Assembly (NCBI RefSeq): GCF_012933465.1
Contig: NZ_JABBND010000002.1
Coordinates: forward strand, 62,001-126,000
Direction of reading: 5' to 3'
Length of the DNA stretch: 64,000 bases
Origin: Actinomycetospora sp. TBRC 11914
GTDB lineage: Bacteria > Actinomycetota > Actinomycetes > Mycobacteriales > Pseudonocardiaceae
The notes beneath the pieces are model-generated. The model saw only the letters and a list, made by a program, of their open reading frames with translations. It had not been told where the DNA came from and made no database searches. Made by a program: the position numbers and the translations under genes. Shown here one piece after another: positions 48,844 to 59,169 of this stretch (positions within the stretch are counted from its first letter, which is position 1; each line of letters starts with the position of its first letter).

Positions 48844-49587
48844 GTGAGTGAACGCGCCGCCCTCGTCACCGGCTCGGCCAGCGGCATCGGCCGCGCCGTC
48901 GTCGAACGCCTCGTCTCCGACGGCTGGCAGGTCCTCGGGGTGGACCTCGAGGAACCGGACCTCAAGGGCGCGGAGGGCCTGGGCGCCGACCTCACGACGC
49001 GCGAGGGCAACCGCGCCGCCGTCGACACCGCGCTCGGGCGCTTCGGCCGCCTCGACCTCGTCGTGCCCAACGCCGGGTTCCAGCACGTCTCGCCGATCGA
49101 GGACTTCCCCGAGGAGCGCTGGGACGCGCTGCTCGCCATCCTGCTGACCAGCCCGTTCCTGCTCGCGAAGTACGCGTGGGACGCGCTGCGTGCCGCCCCG
49201 GAGGGTGGCCGGTTCATCCCGATCGCCTCGGCCCACGCCCTCGCGGCGAGCCCGTACAAGGCGGGCTACGTGTCGGCGAAGCACGGCGTGCTGGGCCTGG
49301 TGAAGACCCTCGCGCTCGAGGGCGCGACCGACGGCATCACCGCCGCCGCCGTCTGCCCCGGCTACGTGCGCACGCCGCTGGTGGAGAAGCAGATCGCCGA
49401 CCAGGCGAAGGCCCACGGCATCAGCGAGGACCGGGTGCTCGAGGAGGTCATCCTCACCCCGCACGTCCGCAAGGCCCTCATCGAGCCGAGCGACGTGGCC
49501 GACGTCGTCGCGTTCCTCACCACCCCGGCGGGCCGCACCTTCACCGGGGGCCCGGTGACGATGGACATGGGGTGGACCGCGCGCTGA
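48844..49587 (+). CDS. SDR, 3-hydroxybutyrate dehydrogenase-like
   Basis: 247 residues. NAD site ALVTGSASGIGRAVVERL, Asp for NAD in VLGVDLEE, VPNAGFQHVSPIEDFPEERW (the NAGFQHV pattern is typical of D-3-hydroxybutyrate dehydrogenases), Ser in IASAHALAASPYKAGYVSAK with Tyr-x-x-x-Lys, and CPGYVRTPLVEKQIADQAKA with the lid motif. Interconverts 3-hydroxybutyrate and acetoacetate if the call holds. GTG at 48844 follows TACGGT (48830-48835) by 8 bases, probably leaderless. Ends in a hairpin whose loop is the stop codon. Confidence 0.85.
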   Translation: MSERAALVTGSASGIGRAVVERLVSDGWQVLGVDLEEPDLKGAEGLGADLTTREGNRAAVDTALGRFGRLDLVVPNAGFQHVSPIEDFPEERWDALLAILLTSPFLLAKYAWDALRAAPEGGRFIPIASAHALAASPYKAGYVSAKHGVLGLVKTLALEGATDGITAAAVCPGYVRTPLVEKQIADQAKAHGISEDRVLEEVILTPHVRKALIEPSDVADVVAFLTTPAGRTFTGGPVTMDMGWTAR

Positions 49588-49594
49588 GCGCGCG
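49578..49594 (+). terminator. Hairpin with the stop codon as loop
   Basis: CGCGCGC (49578-49584), TGA, GCGCGCG (49588-49594): 7-base stem, loop equal to the SDR stop codon. Downstream, CACACT (49610-49615) is a candidate -10 for the next gene. Confidence 0.6.
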
Positions 49595-49622
49595 AGGGCC
49601 ACCCTGGTCCACACTCCCCGCC

Positions 49623-50213
49623 GTGACGATCCGCGAGATCGCCGCCGAGCGGTGGCTGACGGTGCCCAACCTGCTGTCGGTGATCCGGCTCGCGGGCGTG
49701 CCGGTGTTCCTGTGGCTGCTGCTCGGCCCGCGCGCCGACGGGTGGGCGCTGATCGTGCTGGTGATCTCCGGGATCACCGACTGGCTCGACGGCAAGATCG
49801 CCCGCTGGCTCGACCAGTACAGCCGGCTCGGCGAGGCCCTGGACCCGCTCGCCGACCGGATGTACACCCTCGCGGCGCTGGTGGCCTTCGTCGTGCGCGA
49901 CATCGTGCCGTGGTGGGTGGTGGTGCTCATCGTCGGCCGCGACGTCGTCGTCTCCGCCGCCCTGCCGCTGCTCCGGCGCAAGGGCTACCTCGCCTTCCCC
50001 GTGCTCTACATCGGCAAGGCCGCCACGCTCTGCCTGCTCTACGCCTTCCCGCTGCTGCTGCTCGCCCAGATGGACTGGCCCGGCGCCGACGCCGCGCGGC
50101 CGTTCGCCTACGCGTTCACGGTGTGGGGCATCGCGCTGCACCTCTACTCCGGAGCGTTGTACGTCACGCAGCTGGTCCGGACCCCGGCCCGGACGCTCGA
50201 TTGCCCGTCCTGA
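49623..50213 (+). CDS. CDP-alcohol phosphatidyltransferase family protein
   Basis: 196 residues, five to six TM helices. The CDP-alcohol signature D-G-x2-A-R-x8-G-x3-D-x3-D is complete in WLDGKIARWLDQYSRLGEAL then DPLADR (about residues 58-83). First helix begins TVPNLLSVIRLAGVPVFLWL. Transfers a phosphatidyl group from CDP-diacylglycerol to glycerol phosphate, inositol phosphate or similar. It resembles PgsA2 (Rv1822), which lies near gcvH in M. tuberculosis. GTG at 49623, 7 bases after CACACT, without Shine-Dalgarno: leaderless. Confidence 0.88.
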   Translation: MTIREIAAERWLTVPNLLSVIRLAGVPVFLWLLLGPRADGWALIVLVISGITDWLDGKIARWLDQYSRLGEALDPLADRMYTLAALVAFVVRDIVPWWVVVLIVGRDVVVSAALPLLRRKGYLAFPVLYIGKAATLCLLYAFPLLLLAQMDWPGADAARPFAYAFTVWGIALHLYSGALYVTQLVRTPARTLDCPS

Positions 50214-50298
50214 ACGGGGCCCTCTACGCTCGCCGCCGCCGTTCGACGATCACCGTCGGGCGCCGTGAGCACCGCACCGAGAGACGAGGGAGTCGAGC

Positions 50299-50685
50299 GT
50301 GGTCCCCGAGGGTCTGCACTACACCGCCGAGCACGAGTGGGTCGCGACGGCGGAGGACGAGGGGACGGTGCGGGTCGGCATCACCGACTACGCCCAGGAG
50401 CAGCTCGGCGACGTGGTCTTCGTGCAGCTGCCGACGGTCGGCGACACCGTCTCGGGCGGCGACTCGATCGCCGAGGTGGAGTCCACCAAGTCGGTCTCCG
50501 AGATCTACGCGCCGCTCGCCGGGGAGATCACCGCGGTGAACGACTCGCTCGGCGACACCCCGGAGCAGCTCAACTCCGACCCGTACGGCTCGGGGTGGAT
50601 GTTCGAGCTGCGGCTCTCCGACCCGGGAGCGCGCTCGGAGCTCCTGGACGCCTCGGCGTACCAGGCGCTGATCGACGGGGAGTAG
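50299..50685 (+). CDS. gcvH: Glycine cleavage system H protein
   Basis: 128 residues, standard GcvH. Lipoyl attachment Lys64 in AEVESTKSVSEIYAPLAG; LHYTAEHEWVATAEDEGTVR and GITDYAQEQLGDVVFVQLP precede it, NSDPYGSGWMFELRLSDP follows. Carries the aminomethyl group from GcvP to GcvT. GTG at 50299 with GAGGGAG 4-10 bases upstream. Begins the conserved block with garA, ftsR, DUF151, merR and gcvP. Confidence 0.95.
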   Translation: MVPEGLHYTAEHEWVATAEDEGTVRVGITDYAQEQLGDVVFVQLPTVGDTVSGGDSIAEVESTKSVSEIYAPLAGEITAVNDSLGDTPEQLNSDPYGSGWMFELRLSDPGARSELLDASAYQALIDGE

Positions 50686-50737
50686 ATCCCCGGCCCGGCC
50701 TGCGCGGGAACGTCGAGTCGGGACCGCAACACGGGCC

Positions 50738-50765
50738 GGTGGTGACGCACGGTACCGTGACCACC
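50738..50765. promoter_or_regulatory. Palindrome upstream of garA
   Basis: CACGGTACCGTG (50748-50759) is a perfect 12-base palindrome, flanked by GGTGGT (50738-50743) and ACCACC (50760-50765). TACCGT inside it could be a -10 box. A regulator site or RNA hairpin in the 194-base garA leader; inference. Confidence 0.4.
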
Positions 50766-50879
50766 ACCTCGTCGCGGCGCCCCGAGCGGGGCGTATCGCG
50801 GGACGCGGCACCCGCTCCCGGGCTCGGCTCGGTGAGGCCCCGAACGGCAGTGGCAGGCGAGCATCGACGGAGGAGCACG

Positions 50880-51353
50880 GTGAGCACAGGCGGTCCGGTC
50901 CCCCCCGAGCGTCAGGGCGAGACGACGTCGGTCTTCCGGGCCGACTTCCTCGCCGAGTCCGATGCGGACACCCGCGGCGGCGGGGGCGTCTCCGGCGTCG
51001 ACTCGCTGCCCGCCGGGTCCGCGCTGCTGGTGGTCAAGCGGGGCCCGAACGCGGGGTCGCGCTTCCTGCTCGACCGCGACACCACGAGCGCGGGCCGGCA
51101 CCCCGACAGCGACATCTTCCTCGACGACGTGACGGTGTCGCGCCGCCACGCCGAGTTCCGGCGGGACGGGGCGGAGTTCGTCGTCGTCGACGTCGGCAGC
51201 CTCAACGGCACCTACGTGAACCGGGAGCCGGTGGACACCGCCGTGCTCGCCAACGGCGACGAGGTGCAGATCGGCAAGTTCCGCCTGGTCTTCCTGACCG
51301 GGCCGCGCGACGCCGGCTCCGCCGGTCAGGGGGCCGGACTGGAGTACTCGTGA
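50880..51353 (+). CDS. garA: FHA-domain regulator GarA/OdhI
   Basis: 157 residues. N-terminal phospho-site GETTSVFRADFLAESDA contains the E-T-T-S motif phosphorylated by PknB/PknG in mycobacteria and corynebacteria (Thr about 15-16). FHA domain: SRFLLDRDTTSAGRHPDSDI, FLDDVTVSRRHAEFRR and VVDVGSLNGTYVNREPVD, with the phosphopeptide-binding Arg, Ser and Asn. Unphosphorylated GarA inhibits 2-oxoglutarate dehydrogenase and activates glutamate synthase. GTG at 50880 with GGAGGAG 5 bases upstream. Synteny with gcvH is as in Rv1826-Rv1827. Confidence 0.95.
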   Translation: MSTGGPVPPERQGETTSVFRADFLAESDADTRGGGGVSGVDSLPAGSALLVVKRGPNAGSRFLLDRDTTSAGRHPDSDIFLDDVTVSRRHAEFRRDGAEFVVVDVGSLNGTYVNREPVDTAVLANGDEVQIGKFRLVFLTGPRDAGSAGQGAGLEYS

Positions 51354-51399
51354 GCCCGGCGAGTGCACAGACGGGTCCGACGACGGCGAGGGGGGATCG

Positions 51400-52299
51400 G
51401 TGACGGCGGCCGGGCTCTCGCACGGTGACCGCGCCGGTCGGGGCGCGCTCTCCATCGGCTCGGTCCTCGACGCCCTGCGCGAGGACTTCCCCGAGATCAC
51501 GATCTCCAAGATTCGGTTTCTCGAGTCGGAGGGCCTGATCTCGCCGGCGCGGACGCCGTCGGGCTACCGGCAGTTCTCCCACGCCGACATCCGGCGGCTG
51601 CGCTTCGTGCTGTCGGCGCAGCGGGACCACTACCTGCCGCTCAAGGTCATCCGGGCGAAGCTCGACGAGTTCGACCGCGACCCGACCCCCGACGGCCCCG
51701 TCCTCACCGCCTCCGCGGACCCGGTCAGCCCGACCGACGCGCTGGTCGGCACCGGCGGCCCGGGCGGGGGCGGCGGCGACGGCGGGGACGGGTCGCGCGG
51801 GCAGGCCGACGCCCGGCCGACGCGGCCCCGCGGGCTCACCGCGGTGGGCCCGCCGGCGGACCCGGAGCTCGCCGACCAGGACCCGGAGCGGGCGGTGCCC
51901 GCGGACGCGGGCGCGGGTCCCGACGACGTCGAGGGCGTCGAGCGGGAGGCCGTGCTCGCCGAGGACGGCGTCGACGAGGCGCTGCTGACCTCGCTGGAGC
52001 ACCACGGGATCCTGCGGCCCGACGTCACCGGGCGTTACGAGCCGGAGGCGCCGGTGATCGCGCGGACCGCGGCCGCGCTGGCCGCGCTCGGCGTCGAGCC
52101 CCGGCTGCTGCGGGGCCTGCGGGCGGGCGCCGACCGGGAGGTCGGGCTGCTCACCCAGCTCGTCACCCCGGTGGCGCGCAGCCGGGCCCCCGAGGCCTCG
52201 CGGCGTGCCCGGGAGCTGTCCGGGGAGCTGGCCGGTCTCTCGGGCCGGCTGCACGCCCTGCTCGTCGGCGCCGGGCTGCGCCACGGCCTCCGCCGCTGA
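51400..52299 (+). CDS. ftsR: MerR-family regulator FtsR (Rv1828-like)
   Basis: 299 residues. N-terminal MerR winged helix LSIGSVLDALREDFPEITIS, KIRFLESEGLISPARTPSGY, RQFSHADIRRLRFVLSAQRD. Middle (about 105-185) is Gly/Asp/Pro low complexity, an expansion relative to the shorter mycobacterial protein. The C-terminal domain LLTSLEHHGILRPDVTGRYE and VIARTAAALAALGVEPRLLR resembles the Rv1828/FtsR effector region. Activates ftsZ and other cell-division genes in corynebacteria. GTG at 51400 with GGGGGGAT about 5 bases upstream; 46 bases after garA. Confidence 0.9.
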   Translation: MTAAGLSHGDRAGRGALSIGSVLDALREDFPEITISKIRFLESEGLISPARTPSGYRQFSHADIRRLRFVLSAQRDHYLPLKVIRAKLDEFDRDPTPDGPVLTASADPVSPTDALVGTGGPGGGGGDGGDGSRGQADARPTRPRGLTAVGPPADPELADQDPERAVPADAGAGPDDVEGVEREAVLAEDGVDEALLTSLEHHGILRPDVTGRYEPEAPVIARTAAALAALGVEPRLLRGLRAGADREVGLLTQLVTPVARSRAPEASRRARELSGELAGLSGRLHALLVGAGLRHGLRR

Positions 52300-52484
52300 G
52301 CGACCCGCCGTGCCGGGCCCCGAACCCGGCTCGCGTCACCGCCCCTGGACCCGCGTGAGCGTGTAGCGTTCCCGGGGTCGACGGGGTCGCCCCACCCACC
52401 TCGTGGGGGCGTCGGGAGCGACCGTCGTCCGACCGGGATCCGACGGTGCGGGGACGCGCCACGTGGGAAACAGGGAGGCGACGC

Positions 52485-52952
52485 ATGAGCGAGATGCGTG
52501 TCGTGGGGGTGCGGGTCGAGCTGCCCGCGAACCAGCCGATCCTCCTGCTGCGGGAGTCCGACGGGGACCGCTACCTGCCGATCTGGATCGGGTCGGTCGA
52601 GGCCACCGCGATCGCCCTCGAGCAGCAGGGCGTCAAGCCGGCGCGGCCGCTCACCCACGACCTCCTCAAGGACGTGCTCGGCGCGCTGGACCGCCGGCTC
52701 GAGCAGGTGCGGATCACCGACCTGCAGGAGGGCACCTTCTACGCCGAGCTGGTCTTCGACGGCGACGTCCGCGTCTCGGCCCGCCCCAGCGACTCGGTGG
52801 CCCTGGCGCTGCGGGTCGGGGTGCCGATCCACGCCGAGGAGGGGGTCCTCTCCGAGGCCGGGCTGGTCATCCCGGACGAGCAGGAGGACGAGGTCGAGAA
52901 GTTCCGCGAGTTCCTCGACACGGTCTCCCCGGAGGACTTCGCGGGGACCTGA
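52485..52952 (+). CDS. DUF151 bifunctional-nuclease-family protein (Rv1829-like)
   Basis: 155 residues. DUF151 (BFN) core: MRVVGVRVELPANQPILLLR, RYLPIWIGSVEATAIALEQQ, LEQVRITDLQEGTFYAELVF, and ARPSDSVALALRVGVPIHAE. Plant relatives cleave DNA and RNA; bacterial function is unproven. A Glu-rich tail EQEDEVEKFREFLDTVSPED is typical. ATG at 52485 with GGAGG about 7 bases upstream. Preceded by 185 bases with a TAGCGT -10-like box (about 52363) but no gene. Confidence 0.92.
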   Translation: MSEMRVVGVRVELPANQPILLLRESDGDRYLPIWIGSVEATAIALEQQGVKPARPLTHDLLKDVLGALDRRLEQVRITDLQEGTFYAELVFDGDVRVSARPSDSVALALRVGVPIHAEEGVLSEAGLVIPDEQEDEVEKFREFLDTVSPEDFAGT

Positions 52953-53078
52953 TCGGTCTGACCCTGAAGTCGAGGTGCAGAGTTCGCCGCGCGTCGCGTT
53001 GACCCCCGTGGACGCCCCTCGTACGGTCGTCTGACCAGGGCCGGGAGCAGGCTCTGCAGAAGTCTCGAGGAGGCAGGT

Positions 53079-53768
53079 GTGGCGGGAGCCGGAGAGCGGC
53101 CCGGAGCACGGGACGCGGCTGCCCAGAACCCGTCTCCCCAGAACTCGTCTCCCTCGGCACCGTCCTCGTCGGCGCCGGACGCGGCGGTCCTCCAGCCGCT
53201 CGGGCCGGCGGGCGAGCAGGGGTCGCTGTTCCCCGACGAGCTGTTCGGGGAGAGCCCGAACGACGAGGTCCTCGGGTACCGCGGGCCGGCGGCCTGCCAG
53301 ATCGTCGGGATCACCTACCGGCAGCTGGACTACTGGGCCCGGACCAAGCTCGTCGTCCCCAGCATCCGCACCGCGACCGGGTCGGGCTCGCAGCGGCTGT
53401 ACTCCTTCAAGGACCTCGCGGTGCTCAAGGTGGTCAAGAACCTCCTCGACACCGGGGTCTCGCTGAACAACATCCGCACCGCCGTCGAGCAGCTGCGCCG
53501 CCACGGGGTGCGCGACCTCGCGAAGATCACGCTGTTCTCCGACGGCGTCACGGTCTACGAGTGCACCTCGCCCGAGGAGGTCGTCGACCTGCTCCAGGGC
53601 GGCCAGGGTGTCTTCGGCATCGCGGTCGGCGGGGCGATGCGCGAGCTGTCGGGCTCCATCGCGCACTTCCCGGCCGAGCGGGCCGGGGCGGGTGCCGCCG
53701 TCATGGACCACGCCCCCGAGGACGAGCTCGCCTCGCGGCGTCACCGGGGCGCGCGCTCGGCCGGGTGA
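53079..53768 (+). CDS. MerR-family regulator (Rv1830-like)
   Basis: 229 residues. Disordered Ala/Pro/Ser N-terminus (1-60), then MerR domain VLGYRGPAACQIVGITYRQL, DYWARTKLVVPSIRTATGSG and SQRLYSFKDLAVLKVVKNLL, and a C-terminal region VRDLAKITLFSDGVTVYECT with GVFGIAVGGAMRELSGSIAH, conserved among Rv1830 proteins. Function unsettled; essential or growth-linked in mycobacteria. GTG at 53079 with GAGGAGG about 7 bases upstream. Immediately upstream of the gcvP riboswitch. Confidence 0.92.
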   Translation: MAGAGERPGARDAAAQNPSPQNSSPSAPSSSAPDAAVLQPLGPAGEQGSLFPDELFGESPNDEVLGYRGPAACQIVGITYRQLDYWARTKLVVPSIRTATGSGSQRLYSFKDLAVLKVVKNLLDTGVSLNNIRTAVEQLRRHGVRDLAKITLFSDGVTVYECTSPEEVVDLLQGGQGVFGIAVGGAMRELSGSIAHFPAERAGAGAAVMDHAPEDELASRRHRGARSAG

Positions 53769-53806
53769 GTCACGCCCGGGCGGCGTGACGTGGCCCTCGC
53801 TCGGGG

Positions 53807-53835
53807 CTGACACCGGATGCCGGTGCCGGTATCGT
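53807..53835 (+). promoter_or_regulatory. Predicted promoter of riboswitch-gcvP transcript
   Basis: -35 CTGACA (53807-53812) and -10 TATCGT (53830-53835) are separated by exactly 17 bases, so the start would be near 53842, some 15 bases before the first glycine aptamer. Confidence 0.65.
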
Positions 53836-53855
53836 GCGCCGCGTCGGTCTACGAC

Positions 53856-54112
53856 TCCACGCGGGAGAGACCTGCAGTCAGAAGCCTCTGGACGCAGGCG
53901 CCGAAGGAGCAACTCCTCCCCGGAATCTCTCAGGCATCGGGTACCGCGTGGGCGAGACGACCTCTGGAAAGTGGTGCGATCCCCCCGGGGCCAGGTCCCG
54001 AGGGGCGAGTACCCGCCGATGGTGCAAGCCGGCCCGAGAAGTCGGGGTTGAGGTCCGGTGAAGCTCTCAGGCGCCCGTGCAGGTGGCGGGCAGCGGCAGA
54101 GGGGGAGGGACC
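53856..54112 (+). promoter_or_regulatory. Tandem glycine riboswitch upstream of gcvP
   Basis: Aptamer I: GGGAGAGACC (53863-53872), GCGCCGAAGGAGCAACTCC (53898-53916) and GGAATCTCTCAGGCA (53922-53936), textbook glycine-aptamer elements. Aptamer II: GGGCGAGAC (53950-53958), GCCGATGGTGCAAGCC (54015-54030) and GGTGAAGCTCTCAGGC (54057-54072), then a GC-rich tail to about 54112. The second aptamer has an enlarged middle arm. In actinobacteria such switches raise gcv expression when glycine is high. About 97 bases separate it from the gcvP start, holding a GC-rich expression platform. Confidence 0.9.
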
Positions 54113-54209
54113 CGGCGCGTCCGTCGAGGCACGCGTCGGGGCGACCCTGACCGAGACCGGTCGCGGCCGGCACACCCCCGGCCCACCGGCAGCCACCGGG
54201 AGGCCCCGC

Positions 54210-57125
<2,916 letters not shown>

Positions 57126-57137
57126 TCGCGCCTCACC

Positions 57138-57254
57138 CGCACGAGGGGAACCCTCGTGCGCCTCCAGCGACCGGATCCTCCCCTCGCGTGTCGACCCGCC
57201 GACCGCGAGGGGAGGATGCCGTCGCTCTAGACGGTCGAGGGTTCCCCTCGCGCA
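57138..57254. repeat. Nested palindromic (REP-like) element
   Basis: Left hairpin: 10-base stem around GAA, CGCACGAGGG (57138-57147) and CCCTCGTGCG (57151-57160). Central hairpin: ATCCTCCCCTCGCG (57175-57188) and CGCGAGGGGAGGAT (57204-57217), a perfect 14-base pair, extended by GTCG/CGAC inside. Outer pair: CGAGGGGAACCCTCG (57143-57157) is the exact reverse complement of CGAGGGTTCCCCTCG (57236-57250). CGAGGG or its complement occurs six times. Lies between convergent gcvP and stress protein genes. Confidence 0.8.
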
Positions 57255-57268
57255 AGGGACGGGTCACG

Positions 57269-58051
57269 CTACGCCCGGACGATCACCGCGGGCACCGGCG
57301 CCGCCTGCAGGATGGCGCCCACCCGGTCGCCGAGGAACCAGCGGGTGGCCGCGCCGGGGGAGCCGCCGACGACGAGCAGGTCGCCCGGGCCCCAGTCGGC
57401 GGCGTGCACGGCCTCGTCCCACGTGGCGCCCGCGTGGACGCCGGTCTCGGCCTCCCGCCCGAGCAGCGCCAGCTCCTCGGCCTGGGCCGCCGCGATCTGC
57501 TCCGACCAGGCCAGCACCACCGCGGCCCGCGGGGAGTCCGCCCGACGGACCGCGAACGACGCCACCCGCAGGGTCGCCGACGACCGCTCGGCCAGCGCCG
57601 CGGCCGCGGCCAGCACGCCCGGGGCGGCGGCGGTCCCGTCGAACGCGCAGGTCACACGGGTGATCGGCAGGCCGGGGTGGGCCACGGCCCCGCGGGCGAG
57701 CACCACGGGCACCGGGGAGCTGCGGGCGACGCGGACGGCGATCCGGCCCGAGCGGTCGGGGTCGGTGCCCAGCACGACGGCGGTGACTCCCGCGGCGCCG
57801 GCGGCCTCCAGGAGCGCCTCCGCGACCGACCGGCCGCGCACGGTCTCCCACTGCACGGTGCGCCCGGTGTCGGACAGCAGGCCCGCCACCGCCGCCCGCG
57901 CCGCGGTGCCGTCCGGGTGGCGGGAGCCCGGGGTGACGACCACCGCGACCCGCAGGTCCTCGTCCCACGCGAGCGCGAGGCGCACGGCGAGCCCGATCGC
58001 GCCGCCGGCGTCGTCCCGGGCGTCGGGGGAGAGGCCCACCAGCAGGGTCAC
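57269..58051 (-). CDS. Universal stress protein family, two-domain
   Basis: 260 residues with two UspA-like halves. Half 1: MTLLVGLSPDARDDAGGAIG, VVLGTDPDRSGRIAVRVARS and SPVPVVLARG. Half 2: RVTCAFDGTAAAPGVLAAAA, GPGDLLVVGGSPGAATRWFL, GDRVGAILQAAPVPAVIVRA, with the G-x2-G-x9-G-S/T-type ATP loop (degenerate in half 1). Likely binds ATP and acts in stress survival. GTG at 58051 is preceded by TAGGGT (minus, 58063-58058) with 6-base spacing: leaderless. Confidence 0.8.
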   Translation of the reverse strand: MTLLVGLSPDARDDAGGAIGLAVRLALAWDEDLRVAVVVTPGSRHPDGTAARAAVAGLLSDTGRTVQWETVRGRSVAEALLEAAGAAGVTAVVLGTDPDRSGRIAVRVARSSPVPVVLARGAVAHPGLPITRVTCAFDGTAAAPGVLAAAAALAERSSATLRVASFAVRRADSPRAAVVLAWSEQIAAAQAEELALLGREAETGVHAGATWDEAVHAADWGPGDLLVVGGSPGAATRWFLGDRVGAILQAAPVPAVIVRA

Positions 58052-58083
58052 GGCCGCACCCTAACCGGGTGCGGCCCGGATGA

Positions 58084-59157
58084 TCAGCAGCTGACGCGCG
58101 CGGCGAGGGCCCGCCCGAGCAGCGTCCCCGACCGCCACGCGGTCTCGACCTTCGGGCTGCCCCACGCGTCGCCGACGACGGCGAGGAGGTCGTCGTCGAG
58201 GTGGTACGCCGCGTCGTGGGGCTGCGCCGGGCTCGCGTAGGTCCAGCGGTGCGCGTGGGTCCAGGCCGGTCGGCCCTCGAGCCCGAGCAGCTCGCCGACC
58301 GCGTCGACGACCGTCGGTACGACGGCGTCGGGGTCGTCGAGGTGGCGGCGCGCGAGGTCGCCGGTGGTGTGCGCGACGAGCACCGGCGCGCGGTCGCCGC
58401 GGCGGGCCCCGTCGTCGGCGATCAGGGAGAGGTCGGGGTGGCCGTTGACGAAGGCGGCGGTGAAGTCGTCGCGCCAGCCCCGCTCCCCGTAGCCCAGCGC
58501 CACCGCGATCACCGGCTCCCACTCCCGGCCCGCCAGGACCCCGGCGGCCCGCAGCGGCGGTTCCACCAGCCGCGCGGCCTGCGGGTCGGGCATCGCGAGC
58601 ACCACCGCGCAGGCCGCCTCGTCGTCGACGGCGGGCCCGGGCGTCACCCGGGTGACCGTCCGGTGCGTCTCCACCCGCAGCCCCCGAGCGAGGTCGGCGA
58701 CCAGCGAGCGCAGCCCGCCCGGCGCCGCCCAGCGCTGCGGGCCCCGCTTCGGCTCCCAGGTGCCGTCGCCGTCGCGGGCGGCGAGCGTGTCGGTCCACGG
58801 CCGGGCGAGGCCGCGGGCGTCCCAGTCGGAGACGAGCGCGGCGAACTCGGGCGCGCCGGGCTCGTCGGAGCCCGAGACCGTGAAGTAGGCGGCGCCGAGG
58901 TCGACCGGGCGGGCGGACCCGGCACCCTCACCGCGGGGCAGGTCGGGGCTGGCGAGCCGCCCGCCCACGTGCCCGGCCCGCTCGAGGACGCGCACCGCCA
59001 CGCCGGCCTCGGTCAGGGCCCGGGCGCAGGCGATCCCGCTGATCCCGGCACCCACGACGAGGACGTCGGTGCGGTGGGGGGCACCGGAAGGATCCGCGGG
59101 GGACACACCCGAGTCGGCGACCATGCCCGACAGGTCCCCCCGCGCGCCCGATTCCAT
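58084..59157 (-). CDS. FAD-dependent amine-oxidase/renalase-like oxidoreductase
   Basis: 357 residues. FAD motif TDVLVVGAGISGIACARALT (about 31-50), the second E-R-A-G-H-V-G-G-R GG-motif (AGHVGGRLASPDLPRGEGAG), DLGAAYFTVSG, CAVVLAMPDPQAARLVEPPL and a C-terminal LLAVVGDAWGSPKVETAWRS binding FAD. Renalase-like proteins oxidise dihydronicotinamides or amines. ATG at 59157; the ATG at 59124 is an alternative. Twelve bases after the CNNM gene, probably one transcript with it. Confidence 0.83.
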   Translation of the reverse strand: MESGARGDLSGMVADSGVSPADPSGAPHRTDVLVVGAGISGIACARALTEAGVAVRVLERAGHVGGRLASPDLPRGEGAGSARPVDLGAAYFTVSGSDEPGAPEFAALVSDWDARGLARPWTDTLAARDGDGTWEPKRGPQRWAAPGGLRSLVADLARGLRVETHRTVTRVTPGPAVDDEAACAVVLAMPDPQAARLVEPPLRAAGVLAGREWEPVIAVALGYGERGWRDDFTAAFVNGHPDLSLIADDGARRGDRAPVLVAHTTGDLARRHLDDPDAVVPTVVDAVGELLGLEGRPAWTHAHRWTYASPAQPHDAAYHLDDDLLAVVGDAWGSPKVETAWRSGTLLGRALAARVSC

Positions 59158-59169
59158 GCGGCGCCCGCG

